From an uncultured Verrucomicrobiales bacterium (lineage in GTDB: Bacteria; Verrucomicrobiota; Verrucomicrobiia; Verrucomicrobiales; Akkermansiaceae), in the NCBI GenBank assembly GCA_938008215.1, contig CALLLS010000001.1, positions 1 through 64,000 of the forward strand: a stretch of DNA of 64,000 nt. Reading direction: 5' to 3'. Of the stretch, positions 42,579 to 52,986 are shown one piece after another. The notes beneath the pieces were generated by a model, which was given only the letters and a program-made list of their open reading frames with translations, made no database searches and was not told the origin of the DNA. The translations under genes and the position numbers were made by a program. Each line of letters opens with the position of its first letter. Positions within the stretch are counted from its first letter, which is position 1.

Positions 42579-45377
42579 TTAACCCTCTAGTAGTGCGGGA
42601 TCACAAGAGCAGATAGGGTTTCGGTCTCCTGCCACGTTATCGATCCGGCTTACAGATGGCCAACGTTTATTGTGAATCAGCGCCTCAAGAGGGTATGCTG
42701 CTTTCTCTCTGGAGTATGCAGCGGTCCAATCACCTTTGATTAGGTCTTGGGCTGGGTGTGGTGCATTCTTAAGAGGGCTTTCTTCGTAAGAGATCTCACC
42801 AGACTGAATACTTCTTATTTCCTCTCTGATGGCGACCAGGCTTTCAATAAAGCGGTCTAGCTCTCGCACTGACTCAGATTCTGTAGGCTCGATCATGAGC
42901 GTGTTCGCAATCGGCCAGGAGAGGGTAGGGGCATGAAATCCGTAATCCATGAGACGCTTCGCAATGTCTTCTGCCGTCACTCCCGTTTCTGCTAGCAGCC
43001 CTCTTACATCGATGATGCATTCGTGTGCCACTCTTCCACTCGCGCCTTTATAAACGACCGGGAAATGCGGGTTTAATTTGGTAGCAAGGTAGTTTGCAGA
43101 GAGAATGGAATAGAGCGTAGCTTTCTTTAGCCCTTCCGCGCCCATCATTGCTATATACATCCACGAGATAGCATTGATACTTCCATTTCCGTAGGGAGCG
43201 GCTGAAACAGCAAGACTTCCCGCATTCTCAGGGTTTGTAGGGAGATGTGGAATAAGGTGTTTCGCTACACCGATAGGACCAGATCCTGGACCACCACCAC
43301 CATGTGGAATACAGAAGGTTTTGTGTAGGTTCAGGTGGCAGACATCTGCGCCGATGAATCCTGGAGAGGTAAGACAGATTTGGGCGTTGAGATTTGCTCC
43401 ATCTAGGTAAACCTGCCCACCTGCTTCATGAATGAGTTGGCAATGCTCCTTCACCCCTTCCTCAAAAACTCCATGCGTAGATGGATAAGTGATCATGAGA
43501 GCCCCTAGGTTTTCACGGTGCTCTTCTACTTTCGCTTTTAGGTCTTCTGCGGAGATATTTCCATTTTCATCACATTGCACCGCCACTACGGAGAATCCTG
43601 CCATGACGGCGCTGGCTGGGTTCGTGCCATGGGCAGAGGTTGGGATAATGCAGACTTTTCGGTTCTCTTGCCCTTGGGTATCAAGATACTTCCTAATGGC
43701 GAGTAGTCCTGCGAATTCGCCCTGTGCGCCAGAGTTAGGCTGGAAGGAAACAGCGGAGAAGCCTGTGAGCAGGGCTAACCAGTCTCCAAGTTCATTCATC
43801 ATGGTGTCATATCCTGCGCGTTGGAGGCGCGAATATGGATGGACATCCATGAGTTCACCCCAACTCATGGGCATCATTTCTGCGGCCGCGTTAAGCTTCA
43901 TGGTGCATGAACCAAGCGGGATCATGGCGTGATTTAGGGCGAAGTCTTTTTGCTCTAGCTTAGCCATGTAACGCATCATTTCCGTCTCCGTATGATAGAG
44001 GGAGAAGATACTTTCTGTTAGAATGCGATCCTTTCTTTTGAGGTGGGAGGAGACTGTTCCTAAAACTTGTTTTTTAGGGGCGTTTTCCAAGCCAAGAATA
44101 TCGTAGAGTGATTCGAGATCATCAATGGTGTGTCCTTCTCCAAAGGCGAGTGCGATTTCGTTTTTTCCTGTTATTCTCGCTTCAATTTCAATAGAAGTTG
44201 AAGGTGCTGTTTTTACGCGAAACCCACCGAAGTAATCTTGCTCAATGACTTCAAAGCCTGCTTTTTTAAACGCTTGAGCGGTTGCTTGAGCTCGCCCTTG
44301 CACTTCTAGAGCGATTTTGCGAAGTCCTTCTGCTCCATGATAAAGAGCGTAAAAAGTGGCGAGAACCGCCGGTAGAACTTGCGCGGTGCAGATGTTAGAA
44401 GTCGCCTTTTCACGACGGATGTGTTGCTCACGTGTTTGCAACGCCAGGCGATACGCTGAGCGTCCTTTGGAGTCATTGGAGATACCTACTACACGACCAG
44501 GAAGTTTTCTTTGGTATGACTTAGAAGCCGCGAGGAAAGCAGCGTGCGGTCCACCGCATCCCATGGGGAGACCTAAGCGTTGTGTAGAGCCTATGCAGAT
44601 TTCGGCACCCATTTCAGCAGGAGACTTAAGAACCGCGAGAGCGAGTATATCTGCGCAGAGTATAGGAACGATTTTATCTTCCTTCGCTACTGTGCAGAGA
44701 TGCGTCCAATCAGAGATTCCACCGTAGGTGTTTGGATATGCTCCTAGGAAGGCAAAAAGGTGGTCGGTCTTTTCTGGGAGTCCCTGAGAAACATTCCAAT
44801 CTTCTGCGTGGAGACCAATCGCCTGAAGGCGAGTTTTAATGACTTCCTTCACCTGTGGGTGACAGAGGGAGTCTAGCAGTAGAGTGTCAGCCTCTTTTTT
44901 TCTACTGTTCGTGTAAGCCATGGAAACCGCTTCTGCTGCTGCGGTGGCTTCGTCTAGGAGGGAGGCGTTTGCGACATCAAGACCAGTGAGACTGGTGATC
45001 ATCGTTTGAAAGGTCATGAGCACTTCCAGACGGCCTTGTGCTATCTCCGCTTGGTATGGAGTGTAAGCAGTATACCAGCCAGGATTCTCTAAGATATTTC
45101 TCTGAATCACCGCAGGCATATCGGCAGGGTAATACCCTTGACCGATGAAGCTAACAGGTGCGGGATCTTCTGCGAAATACCCTTTAAGACGTCGGTGCGC
45201 CTGACGCTCTGTTAGTGCAGAGGGTAAATCTTTAAGTTCTTCTTTAAGCTCGTTCCTGATAGAAGCAGGAAGACACTCAGAGGTGAGTTCATCCCATGAA
45301 CTTAGATCTATCTGAGAAAGGAGTTTTTGTGCTGTTTCCTCAGAATACCCTAGGTGACGCGTAGAAAAGTCTGACAT
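42579..45377 (-). CDS. gcvP: Glycine dehydrogenase (decarboxylating), P protein
   Basis: PLP enzyme that decarboxylates glycine and passes the aminomethyl group to lipoyl-GcvH. Full 932-residue single-chain form; the PLP lysine is in LNLHKTFCIPHGGGGPG, and CTAQVLPAVLA and NSGAQGEFAGL are family motifs. It is last in gcvT-gcvH-gcvP, 5 bases after gcvH. Confidence 0.97.
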   Translation of the reverse strand: MSDFSTRHLGYSEETAQKLLSQIDLSSWDELTSECLPASIRNELKEELKDLPSALTERQAHRRLKGYFAEDPAPVSFIGQGYYPADMPAVIQRNILENPGWYTAYTPYQAEIAQGRLEVLMTFQTMITSLTGLDVANASLLDEATAAAEAVSMAYTNSRKKEADTLLLDSLCHPQVKEVIKTRLQAIGLHAEDWNVSQGLPEKTDHLFAFLGAYPNTYGGISDWTHLCTVAKEDKIVPILCADILALAVLKSPAEMGAEICIGSTQRLGLPMGCGGPHAAFLAASKSYQRKLPGRVVGISNDSKGRSAYRLALQTREQHIRREKATSNICTAQVLPAVLATFYALYHGAEGLRKIALEVQGRAQATAQAFKKAGFEVIEQDYFGGFRVKTAPSTSIEIEARITGKNEIALAFGEGHTIDDLESLYDILGLENAPKKQVLGTVSSHLKRKDRILTESIFSLYHTETEMMRYMAKLEQKDFALNHAMIPLGSCTMKLNAAAEMMPMSWGELMDVHPYSRLQRAGYDTMMNELGDWLALLTGFSAVSFQPNSGAQGEFAGLLAIRKYLDTQGQENRKVCIIPTSAHGTNPASAVMAGFSVVAVQCDENGNISAEDLKAKVEEHRENLGALMITYPSTHGVFEEGVKEHCQLIHEAGGQVYLDGANLNAQICLTSPGFIGADVCHLNLHKTFCIPHGGGGPGSGPIGVAKHLIPHLPTNPENAGSLAVSAAPYGNGSINAISWMYIAMMGAEGLKKATLYSILSANYLATKLNPHFPVVYKGASGRVAHECIIDVRGLLAETGVTAEDIAKRLMDYGFHAPTLSWPIANTLMIEPTESESVRELDRFIESLVAIREEIRSIQSGEISYEESPLKNAPHPAQDLIKGDWTAAYSREKAAYPLEALIHNKRWPSVSRIDNVAGDRNPICSCDPALLEG

Positions 45378-45382
45378 CTAAA

Positions 45383-45754
45383 TTATGAGCCAATGTGTTT
45401 TCCGTAATCTTCTGCGGAGAGTAAAGTTCCTTCGCCTGAAGCTTCAATCTTTGCAATCCAGCCGTTACCGAATGCGTCTTCATTGATAAGCGCTGGATTT
45501 GCTTCTAGATCTTCATTTATAGCCACTACTTTTCCAGAGACTGGGGCGTAAATGTCTGATGCGGATTTTACGGATTCCACTACAGCGATGACGTCACCAG
45601 CTTCTACTTCTCTGTCTAGTTCTGGAAGCTCTACGTAAACAATGTCGGTAAGTTCTTGTTGGGCGAAGTCTGAGATGCCGAATGGGCTAGGCTTTTCATC
45701 GAGGTTAATCCACTCGTGACTGTCTAGGAATTTATAGTTGGATGGGATGCTCAT
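45383..45754 (-). CDS. gcvH: Glycine cleavage system H protein
   Basis: Lipoyl carrier of the glycine cleavage system. The ATG at 45754 gives MSIPSNYKFLDSHEWI, the usual N-terminus; 123 residues. The lipoyl lysine is in VESVKSASDIYAPVSG. An upstream in-frame start would add 15 atypical residues. A gap of about 120 bases separates it from gcvT. Confidence 0.96.
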   Translation of the reverse strand: MSIPSNYKFLDSHEWINLDEKPSPFGISDFAQQELTDIVYVELPELDREVEAGDVIAVVESVKSASDIYAPVSGKVVAINEDLEANPALINEDAFGNGWIAKIEASGEGTLLSAEDYGKHIGS

Positions 45755-45874
45755 GGTAAGTAATGTTTTTAGAGGTCTCGCACAGAGGCGCGGAGGCAAA
45801 GAGTTTTTGTGATTTATTAGCCTATGGAAGTCGTTATTAATTAAGTTTGGTCCAAAGTGACTGAGTAAAGATTC

Positions 45875-46912
45875 TTACTTCTTCTGGAAAGGAAGAGTAG
45901 TTGTTTTGATGGGGAATTTCTTTCCACGTATCATCATATCGAGATTTGTTGATGTAAACTCATTTTTTACCCAAGCAAGACCAATTGTATTTGCATAATG
46001 AGGAGGGCGTCCGCCCGAACTTACTTCGCCTACTTTTTCCTCTGCTTCGTTTACGATGTCATACCCAGTCCGCGGGATGGGCCCAGAAGAGGTGAATGCG
46101 ATGAGAGTTTGATCAGAAAGAACGTTTTTTAAGAGTGCTTCTTTCCCTCTAAAGGTTACTTCTTTATTGAGTTTTACCGCGAATTTTAATCCTGCGGCAA
46201 GTGGAGACTTATCACGCGCTAAGTCTTGACCATTGAGTGGGAGTCCCGCTTCTAGTCTGAGACTGTCTCGCGCGACCAGCCCGCAAGGAGTAATTCCTAG
46301 CTGCATTGCTTTCTCCCAAAGCTTTTTGCCTTCGGCAATGCTCCCAAACCATTCAAACCCATGTTCTCCAGTGTATCCTGTGGTGGCGATAATAGGGTCG
46401 CTTTGTATAATGTTATTTCTCTTAGCGGGAATCTCTGTGCCGATGAGTTCTGGCGCAAGCTTTGCGACAGCAGGCCCTTGGATCGCGAGTCCTATGACCT
46501 CTTTCCTCCAGTCTATTTCTACATTTGTAGGGCAAGAGTCCTTTAAAATACTCACGGCTTCCTCTGCGCGAGCACCATTAAAGATGATAAAAAATTCATC
46601 CTCCGCTAACCTATAGAGCAGGAGGTCATCGATGACACCTCCTTCATCATTAAGCAGAAAGGCGTAATGAGAGCGCCCTTCTTTAAGTTTAGTGACATCA
46701 TTAGTGAAAAGAGAGTGCAGGAATGTTTCAGCCTCAGCTCCCTTTACAAACACTTGCCCCATATGAGAAATATCAAAGATGCCAGCGTGCTCTCGGACGG
46801 CAGTATGCTCATGAGCGGCGCTTGAATAAAAAAGGGACATTTCCCATCCTGCAAACTCACCCATTCTGGGATTCAATGCAAGATGCTGTGGGTGAAGTGG
46901 AAGTTGATTCAT
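45875..46912 (-). CDS. gcvT: Aminomethyltransferase (T protein)
   Basis: Transfers the methylene group from GcvH to tetrahydrofolate, releasing ammonia. Features: GEFAGWEMSLFY, ISHMGQVFVKG, the folate-site Asp in GVIDDLLLYR, TGYTGEHGFEWF and RDSLRLEAGLPLNGQD. Length 345. First gene of the gcv cluster; I see no glycine riboswitch in the 134-base spacer shared with divergent aspS. Confidence 0.95.
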   Translation of the reverse strand: MNQLPLHPQHLALNPRMGEFAGWEMSLFYSSAAHEHTAVREHAGIFDISHMGQVFVKGAEAETFLHSLFTNDVTKLKEGRSHYAFLLNDEGGVIDDLLLYRLAEDEFFIIFNGARAEEAVSILKDSCPTNVEIDWRKEVIGLAIQGPAVAKLAPELIGTEIPAKRNNIIQSDPIIATTGYTGEHGFEWFGSIAEGKKLWEKAMQLGITPCGLVARDSLRLEAGLPLNGQDLARDKSPLAAGLKFAVKLNKEVTFRGKEALLKNVLSDQTLIAFTSSGPIPRTGYDIVNEAEEKVGEVSSGGRPPHYANTIGLAWVKNEFTSTNLDMMIRGKKFPIKTTTLPFQKK

Positions 46913-47046
46913 TAGTTTCTAAGTAAAACTTACAGAGCATACACAGAATGCAATTAAGAATACTGTAACCTAAAGAAAAAAATAACAAGAGTGTTTGCAA
47001 CAGCCCTTCTAAAGTGTAACCGATTCCATAAACTAATATAAAATTC

Positions 47047-48846
47047 ATGAGAACACATCATTGTAATGAACTGAGAGCATCGCATGCGGGAGAAACCGTC
47101 ACCATCATTGGATGGATTAATACCGTGCGTGACCAAGGTGGTGTGATCTTCGTGGATTTACGTGACCGTGAGGGTATTACGCAATGTGTTTTTAGAAGTG
47201 AGGTCTCAGCAGAGGCGGCAGAGATGAGTCATAAGCTACGAGCAGAAGATGTAATTCAGCTCACGGGAAAATGTGAAATGCGCCTTAAAAGTGATGATGT
47301 GGATACGACGAACGCGAACCTAGAAACTGGTGAGATCGAAGTAGTGACTACTGAGTTGAAGGTCGTGAACAAGTCGGAAGTATTACCCTTTCACCTGGAT
47401 AAGGAACTCTCCAATGAGGATCTCAGAATGAAGTATCGCTACTTAGATCTTCGTCGCCCTCGCATGGCGAATAATATTCGCACCCGTCACCGTGTAGCGA
47501 AGGCTACTCGTGACTTCTTAGATGGAGAAGGGTTCATAGAGGTAGAGACACCTATTCTTTCTAAGTCTACTCCAGAGGGTGCGCGTGATTTTCTGGTTCC
47601 CTCACGCTTACAAGCAGGTAGCTTTTATGCTCTTCCACAAGCGCCACAGCAATATAAGCAGCTCTTGATGGTCGCTGGTATCGAGCGCTATTTTCAGATT
47701 GCTAAGTGTTTCCGTGATGAGGATTTGAGAGCAGATCGTCAGCCTGAATTTACGCAGATCGACATGGAAGCCTCCTTCGTAGATCAAGAGGATATTATGG
47801 GTCTTATTGAAGGGCTTCTCGGAAAAGTGTTTAAGGAATCCATCGGGACAGATATTCCAGCGAGTTTCGAGCGCCTTACCTTTAAGGATGCCATGAATAC
47901 TTATGGGTCAGATAAGCCTGACCGTCGCTTTGGAATGAAAATGGTAGATCTTACAGATACCTTTGAGAACTGTGAATTTAAGGTTTTCTCTGGCACAATT
48001 AAGAATGGGGGAGTGGTAAAAGCGATTAACGTAAAGGGCTTTGCTGACATTTCTACAGGACAAATCGATAACTTGACTAAGCTTGCTCAAGAGCATGGTG
48101 CAAAGGGTCTAGCCTACATCCAAGTCCGTGGTGACGAGCGTGATACGTGGCGCTCTCCCTTCGTTAAACGTCTCACCGATGAAGAGCTCAATGAAATGAA
48201 GGAACGTCTGAATATAGAAGCTGGAGATCTTATTCTCTTCGCCGCTGATAAATGGCAGCCTGCATGTGAAGTCTTAGGGCGTATCCGCTTAGAAGTCGCG
48301 GAATTACAAAATCTTCTAGAAGGAAATACGGATCTAAATTTCCTATGGGTAACAGAGTTTCCACTAGTGGAATATAAAGAAGAGGATGATAAGTGGCACG
48401 CGGTGCATCACCCCTTCACGCGACCTTTAAAGGAAGATGAGGATAAGCTTCTAGCAGGAGAACTAGAAGGACTTCGTGCCCAAGCGTATGACGTGGTGCT
48501 TAATGGGTATGAGATCGGAGGAGGATCCATCCGAATTCATGAAGCAGATCTTCAGGAAGCTATGTTTGACGCCATTGGAGTGACTCCTCAGGAAAAAGAA
48601 GAGATGTTTAATCATATTTTGGATGCCTTTAAGTATGGAGCTCCCCCACATGGCGGAGTGGCTCTTGGTTTAGATCGCCTCGCCATGTTAGTATGTGGAG
48701 AGAACTCTATCCGCGAAGTAATGGCCTTTCCGAAGAATAATAAGGGAATGGATATAATGACCGATAGTCCCGCGAGAGTAGACCCTACTCAGCTTCGCGA
48801 CCTCCGTATAAAAACAGTTGCTAAGAAGGAAGAAAAAGAAGCATAG
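47047..48846 (+). CDS. aspS: Aspartyl-tRNA synthetase, bacterial type
   Basis: Charges tRNA-Asp (and possibly tRNA-Asn). N-terminal OB fold (VTIIGWINTVRDQGGVIFVDLRDREG), class II motif 2 FRDEDLRADRQPEFTQID, the bacterial GAD insertion, and motif 3 GVALGLDRLAML. Length 599 is standard. The TorF-like gene starts 9 bases after its stop. Confidence 0.98.
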   Translation: MRTHHCNELRASHAGETVTIIGWINTVRDQGGVIFVDLRDREGITQCVFRSEVSAEAAEMSHKLRAEDVIQLTGKCEMRLKSDDVDTTNANLETGEIEVVTTELKVVNKSEVLPFHLDKELSNEDLRMKYRYLDLRRPRMANNIRTRHRVAKATRDFLDGEGFIEVETPILSKSTPEGARDFLVPSRLQAGSFYALPQAPQQYKQLLMVAGIERYFQIAKCFRDEDLRADRQPEFTQIDMEASFVDQEDIMGLIEGLLGKVFKESIGTDIPASFERLTFKDAMNTYGSDKPDRRFGMKMVDLTDTFENCEFKVFSGTIKNGGVVKAINVKGFADISTGQIDNLTKLAQEHGAKGLAYIQVRGDERDTWRSPFVKRLTDEELNEMKERLNIEAGDLILFAADKWQPACEVLGRIRLEVAELQNLLEGNTDLNFLWVTEFPLVEYKEEDDKWHAVHHPFTRPLKEDEDKLLAGELEGLRAQAYDVVLNGYEIGGGSIRIHEADLQEAMFDAIGVTPQEKEEMFNHILDAFKYGAPPHGGVALGLDRLAMLVCGENSIREVMAFPKNNKGMDIMTDSPARVDPTQLRDLRIKTVAKKEEKEA

Positions 48847-48854
48847 TCTCTTTC

Positions 48855-49529
48855 ATGAAAGCTCCTGCGTGTTGGATATCCTTATTATGTCTAGCCACCG
48901 TGATAGCGGAGGATATGCCATATGGTGTTGAATTTGTCGCGGGTATTCGGTCTGGCTATTTACAAAAAGGTCTCAATCTCGCAGATGATCTGATAGACCT
49001 TCAGTTCCAATCAAATATCACTCTTAATAAGTCGACCACCTTGACAGTGGCAGCGTGGCAAGGGGCTGAAATTTCAGGCGCCTTCCAAGAGTTTGGGGCG
49101 CAAGTAGGTCTCACGAAAGATTATAAAGCGTTCTCTCTGAGTGCAGAGCTCTCCTATTATAGTTTTGAGAGCACAATAATGGAAAGTGGTGCCGAATTCA
49201 TGCTAGGTGGAGATTATTACTTTTCAGATTATTTTAGCCTCTATGCAGGGGTGGGATACCACGACGGTGCAGAATCTATTGTCGGTCAGGCAGGAATCAG
49301 TGGGACTCAACGCCTGAATGATGATTCATTTTTAGAACTAAAAGCGGAATTAAATGTCGCTGATTCATACTTTGGAAGAGATGGACTGTATGCTCTGACC
49401 TCTAGATTAAGCTACACCTACAATGTAAATTCTACCTTTTCACTAACCCCATTTGCCGCTGCTACTATTCCATTAGATGATGGAAGCTCAGATCTTTCTG
49501 GTGGAGTCTGGATAGAAGTGTTTTTTTAA
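48855..49529 (+). CDS. TorF-like outer-membrane beta-barrel protein
   Basis: 224 residues with a signal peptide ending near VIAEDMP. The rest alternates hydrophobic strands with polar turns (YGVEFVAGIRSGYLQKGL, ALTSRLSYTYNV) and ends in Phe, as outer-membrane barrels do; the pattern resembles TorF/Gcw_chp putative porins. Ligand unknown. Position 9 bases after aspS suggests read-through from it, but no functional link. Confidence 0.65.
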   Translation: MKAPACWISLLCLATVIAEDMPYGVEFVAGIRSGYLQKGLNLADDLIDLQFQSNITLNKSTTLTVAAWQGAEISGAFQEFGAQVGLTKDYKAFSLSAELSYYSFESTIMESGAEFMLGGDYYFSDYFSLYAGVGYHDGAESIVGQAGISGTQRLNDDSFLELKAELNVADSYFGRDGLYALTSRLSYTYNVNSTFSLTPFAAATIPLDDGSSDLSGGVWIEVFF

Positions 49530-49672
49530 TGGCTCTAAAATATTACTCTAAGAAGCTAGATTCTGGAAAAAATTGCCTATTTGTATAGCCATGTACAGGC
49601 TAGGTAGAAAGGAAAATACTAGACAATAGAGATATTTAAGCTTATTTAATAATTTATAACAATTAACTAAAT

Positions 49673-50107
49673 ATGAATTCTATAAAGCTAATAACTATCT
49701 CCGCTTCTCTAGCTATAGGTGCTCTTCTTTCCTCATGTGTCAGACCTATTCAACAGCAACAAGCGAGCCCATACGGTCAGGCACAGGCAACAAGCACAGC
49801 GAACCCTTATGGCGTTCCTCAAGTAACGTCTAACACAGTTGGTGCATACCCTACTACTTCCACTACGCAGTATCCAAGCGCTTCTGCTGCTCCCGCGGGC
49901 ACAGAATACCCTAGTGCACCAGCGACAACAGCATATCCAGCTGTTAACCCTACATCAGCTTCAGGATCTAGCTACACGATTCAAAAAGGTGATACTCTCT
50001 ATGGAATTAGCCGCAAACTTGGAGAGAGCGTAGATGCAATCCAGTCTGCAAACGGAATGAGCGGAACGACGATTTATGCTGGTCAAACATTAGCTATTCC
50101 ACAATAG
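49673..50107 (+). CDS. LysM-domain lipoprotein
   Basis: 144 residues: signal peptide with lipobox LSSC, a long Pro/Ser/Thr/Ala-rich linker with several YPSA/YPA repeats, and one C-terminal LysM (YTIQKGDTLYGISRKLG...YAGQTLAIP). Binds peptidoglycan N-acetylglucosamine chains. It precedes the long helical-repeat protein by 11 bases, so the two may be made together. Confidence 0.88.
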   Translation: MNSIKLITISASLAIGALLSSCVRPIQQQQASPYGQAQATSTANPYGVPQVTSNTVGAYPTTSTTQYPSASAAPAGTEYPSAPATTAYPAVNPTSASGSSYTIQKGDTLYGISRKLGESVDAIQSANGMSGTTIYAGQTLAIPQ

Positions 50108-50118
50108 CTTTTAGTAGC

Positions 50119-52500
50119 TTGAGTGATTTTAGATTAGATTTTTTAAAAAGAGAGGGGGCTCTATGGTCCCGTCTCTTTTTCTGTTTAATGATCGTTCATT
50201 CGGCGTATTGCGAAACAGAGATTCTCTCAGACGCTCGAAAGGCATTATCTTTAGGGTTTCCAGAAAAAGCTCTTAACATTCTTAAGCAGCAGAAAGATTC
50301 TTCTGAATTATCAAAGGCAGATAAAGAAGAGTTACTTCTCATAGAGTTAGAAGTGCTCGTTAGGTCAAGCGCACTGCCTCTTTTAAATCGTAGAAAGTAT
50401 AATGAACTAAGCTCTGGTAAGCAACCGCAATTACAGTATTGGTTAGCATTAGATGATATAAAAAGGAAAGAGTATGCAGAATCTTTAGAAATACTAGCCG
50501 ACTTAGCATCAGATAAAAACCATCCTTATTTTGAGTCAATAATCAGAAATATCTCTAAAATTTATACTGAGTTGGGAAATAAGGAAGAAGCAATTCATGT
50601 TTTAGCTCAACTAGATGAAACTGACCCACAAGTTGTTTTCCAGAAAGTAGAGATTTTCATGGATACAGGGAGGCCAGAAGAAGCGAAAGAACTTCTGCAG
50701 AGGATTGATATGACTTTAGATTCGCCGCATAGAGATATTATACAGGCAAGAATCCTCTATCTAGAAGGCGATTTAAAAGGGGCAAGAGAACTACTTGCTT
50801 CGCGTCAATTTTCTCCATTTTCTCCCAAAGGAAGGGAAGCATTGAGTTTTCTATCTCTTCTTTATTCAGAAGAAGAAAATCCTAAATGTTTAGCGCTAAT
50901 TAAGGATGTTATCCAGCATGCGGCATCATCAGATCCACTCTCGGCTTACTTTGACCAGTTACTGCTTTCTACCCAAAAGTTTCCAGGAGAAAGAGAAAAG
51001 ACTTTAGAGTCTCTAGAATCTTACAAAACAAATGATAGAGAGATTCAGCCGTATATACTTTTTACAAAAGCACAGTTGAACGATGATTTAAATTCTAAAA
51101 TACCGCTCTTGCATAGAATATATGCAGAATTTAGTGAGCATCCATTAGCTGAAAAGGCATGCTTTGCTAATACTTTATTAGTCTCAGAGCTTGAAGATGA
51201 GAGAGAAAGGCTCGATTGGTTAAAAAAAATAGCAGAGTTTGCGCCCAATAATTCTCTTAGAGCAAAAATATATGGTCTTATTGCTGAACGTGAGAATTAC
51301 AAACTTGGGTGGTATGCGAAGGCGCTTAAGGTAGCTGGTAGTAACCAGTTACCTAGCCTAAAGGTGAATTATAATTTAGCCCAATTTGAGTCTAACACTG
51401 GAGGGAAACCATTTCTCGTTTCTGGAAATGAGTCCGCTACTCTCCTTCTAGAAAAAGCATTAGCTTCTAAATTGCGAGATCCTAAGAATGCAAAAATATG
51501 GTTAGAGGAGTTTTTTTCAAAACAGGAAGATCACCCTAGAGTAGCAGAAGCACATTTGAATTTAGCTGAGCTATTACTTCAGTCAGAAGATATTCAAACT
51601 CAGTTAGGAGCAAAGGGGCATTTGGAAACCATAAGATCTCTTTATTTGAACAATCTGGAGGGGAAAGAGCGTTATTATGAGGCACAATTACGGATAGCGA
51701 TCTTAGAAAAAGATTTGGAAGAAATTAATCAACTTGTCGAACGCAGTGAACTCAGTAAGTCGATCCTCTTTCAATTAGGATATATACTTTATGAAGGTGG
51801 GTATCCTGAACAAGCAAGTAGAGCATTTCAGGGGCTGTCAAATAAGGAACTTTCAACTTATGAGAATGAATTACAAGAATACTACATCGCATTATGCCAC
51901 TTTAAGATAAGTACGGAAGAGTATGAAGCTGATAGTATAAAGCGTTTAGATGCGCTAACGAGAAGTAAACAGCTGAAAATTAGAAATGGAGCATTAAATA
52001 TCCTATCTGGATATTATGTAGGGAAAGCAGATTTAAAGAACGCACTAAAATACCTAGACCAATTGCCCAACTCATCAGATAAGGATTTATTGAAAGCAAA
52101 GGTCTTAAGCCTATCTCTGGATAAGAAAACTCTTGATGAAGCTGGGGCTCTTTATGAAAAAAACTATAAAGATTCATCACTAGCGTTACTGAAGCGTTAT
52201 CAAATCACCCTACAATATAGCATTTTTCTTACTGATAATGAGAAAAAGAATGAGGCATTAGATCTTTACTATCAGGTCGCTAATTTTGAGGTCTTAAGTG
52301 AGCCTAAATCGAGAGCAGGGTGGGACATCTATAGAAGAATAGGAACTAAGGGTATTAATCTCTTAGAGACCTCAGGAAACTGGCTCACTGCTTATAAATT
52401 CGCTCAGCTTTTAAGCCGTTCTAACTCTCCAGATAAAAAACTCTTTGCTGATAAAGCGAAGGAAATCTCACTTAAGCACATTTTGTGGGATGAGGAATGA
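50119..52500 (+). CDS. Secreted TPR-like repeat protein
   Basis: 793 residues. I keep the TTG at 50119, which leads into the signal sequence LWSRLFFCLMIVHSAYC. The rest is almost entirely paired helices typical of tetratricopeptide repeats (ALSLGFPEKALNILKQQ, NKEEAIHVLAQLDE, GRPEEAKELLQRID). It resembles periplasmic TPR scaffolds; no enzymatic motif. Convergent with the LAB_N gene, which abuts it. Confidence 0.75.
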   Translation: MSDFRLDFLKREGALWSRLFFCLMIVHSAYCETEILSDARKALSLGFPEKALNILKQQKDSSELSKADKEELLLIELEVLVRSSALPLLNRRKYNELSSGKQPQLQYWLALDDIKRKEYAESLEILADLASDKNHPYFESIIRNISKIYTELGNKEEAIHVLAQLDETDPQVVFQKVEIFMDTGRPEEAKELLQRIDMTLDSPHRDIIQARILYLEGDLKGARELLASRQFSPFSPKGREALSFLSLLYSEEENPKCLALIKDVIQHAASSDPLSAYFDQLLLSTQKFPGEREKTLESLESYKTNDREIQPYILFTKAQLNDDLNSKIPLLHRIYAEFSEHPLAEKACFANTLLVSELEDERERLDWLKKIAEFAPNNSLRAKIYGLIAERENYKLGWYAKALKVAGSNQLPSLKVNYNLAQFESNTGGKPFLVSGNESATLLLEKALASKLRDPKNAKIWLEEFFSKQEDHPRVAEAHLNLAELLLQSEDIQTQLGAKGHLETIRSLYLNNLEGKERYYEAQLRIAILEKDLEEINQLVERSELSKSILFQLGYILYEGGYPEQASRAFQGLSNKELSTYENELQEYYIALCHFKISTEEYEADSIKRLDALTRSKQLKIRNGALNILSGYYVGKADLKNALKYLDQLPNSSDKDLLKAKVLSLSLDKKTLDEAGALYEKNYKDSSLALLKRYQITLQYSIFLTDNEKKNEALDLYYQVANFEVLSEPKSRAGWDIYRRIGTKGINLLETSGNWLTAYKFAQLLSRSNSPDKKLFADKAKEISLKHILWDEE

Positions 52501-52872
52501 TTAAGATGATACTACTCTGCCATTTTTGACATCTAAAAATAAATTATAGACACTAACAAAAGCTGGGAAAAGATTGGATAGAATGCCTACAGAGTCATTC
52601 TTCCCGAGAGTAAAGTAACTTAAGAGGCAAATAGAACCAAATACTGACATAATCCAGAATGCTCGCGGCATGGTAACTTTTTTAGCTTTTTTAGTGGCAT
52701 AGAGTTGGACGAACCATCGCGACCCAAACATGGCGACTCCAAAGTAACCGATAATTTTCCATGGAGTTAAAGTGAGATCTCTTCCAAAGAGGCGCCCTTC
52801 AAAGAAAATTTGATCCAGAGGTCCGTCATTCAAGTTTACAGAAGCTATAAGAGTAATTACATCACTAAGCAT
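52501..52872 (-). CDS. Lipid-A-disaccharide synthase N-terminal (LAB_N) domain membrane protein
   Basis: 123 residues with three to four hydrophobic helices: WKIIGYFGVAMFGSRWFVQLY, a Lys-rich turn, MPRAFWIMSVFGSICLL and SNLFPAFVSVYNLFL. These match LAB_N, a small domain found alone or fused to LpxB and to glycosyltransferases in lipid modification. Role is not settled. Confidence 0.8.
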   Translation of the reverse strand: MLSDVITLIASVNLNDGPLDQIFFEGRLFGRDLTLTPWKIIGYFGVAMFGSRWFVQLYATKKAKKVTMPRAFWIMSVFGSICLLSYFTLGKNDSVGILSNLFPAFVSVYNLFLDVKNGRVVSS

Positions 52873-52986
52873 AGAAGTGAGTTATTCTAGGTAAGAATTT
52901 CTGAAAAGTAAAAAGTATCACTCTAAGGAGATATACTAGGTAAGGCGACTATTGACAAAGCGTCTCTCCCCTAGTTTTTTAAGTTT

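Noticed and set aside
46913-47046. Glycine riboswitch upstream of gcvT
   Set aside because: The spacer lacks the conserved purine-rich aptamer core; only short AT-rich pairings are visible.
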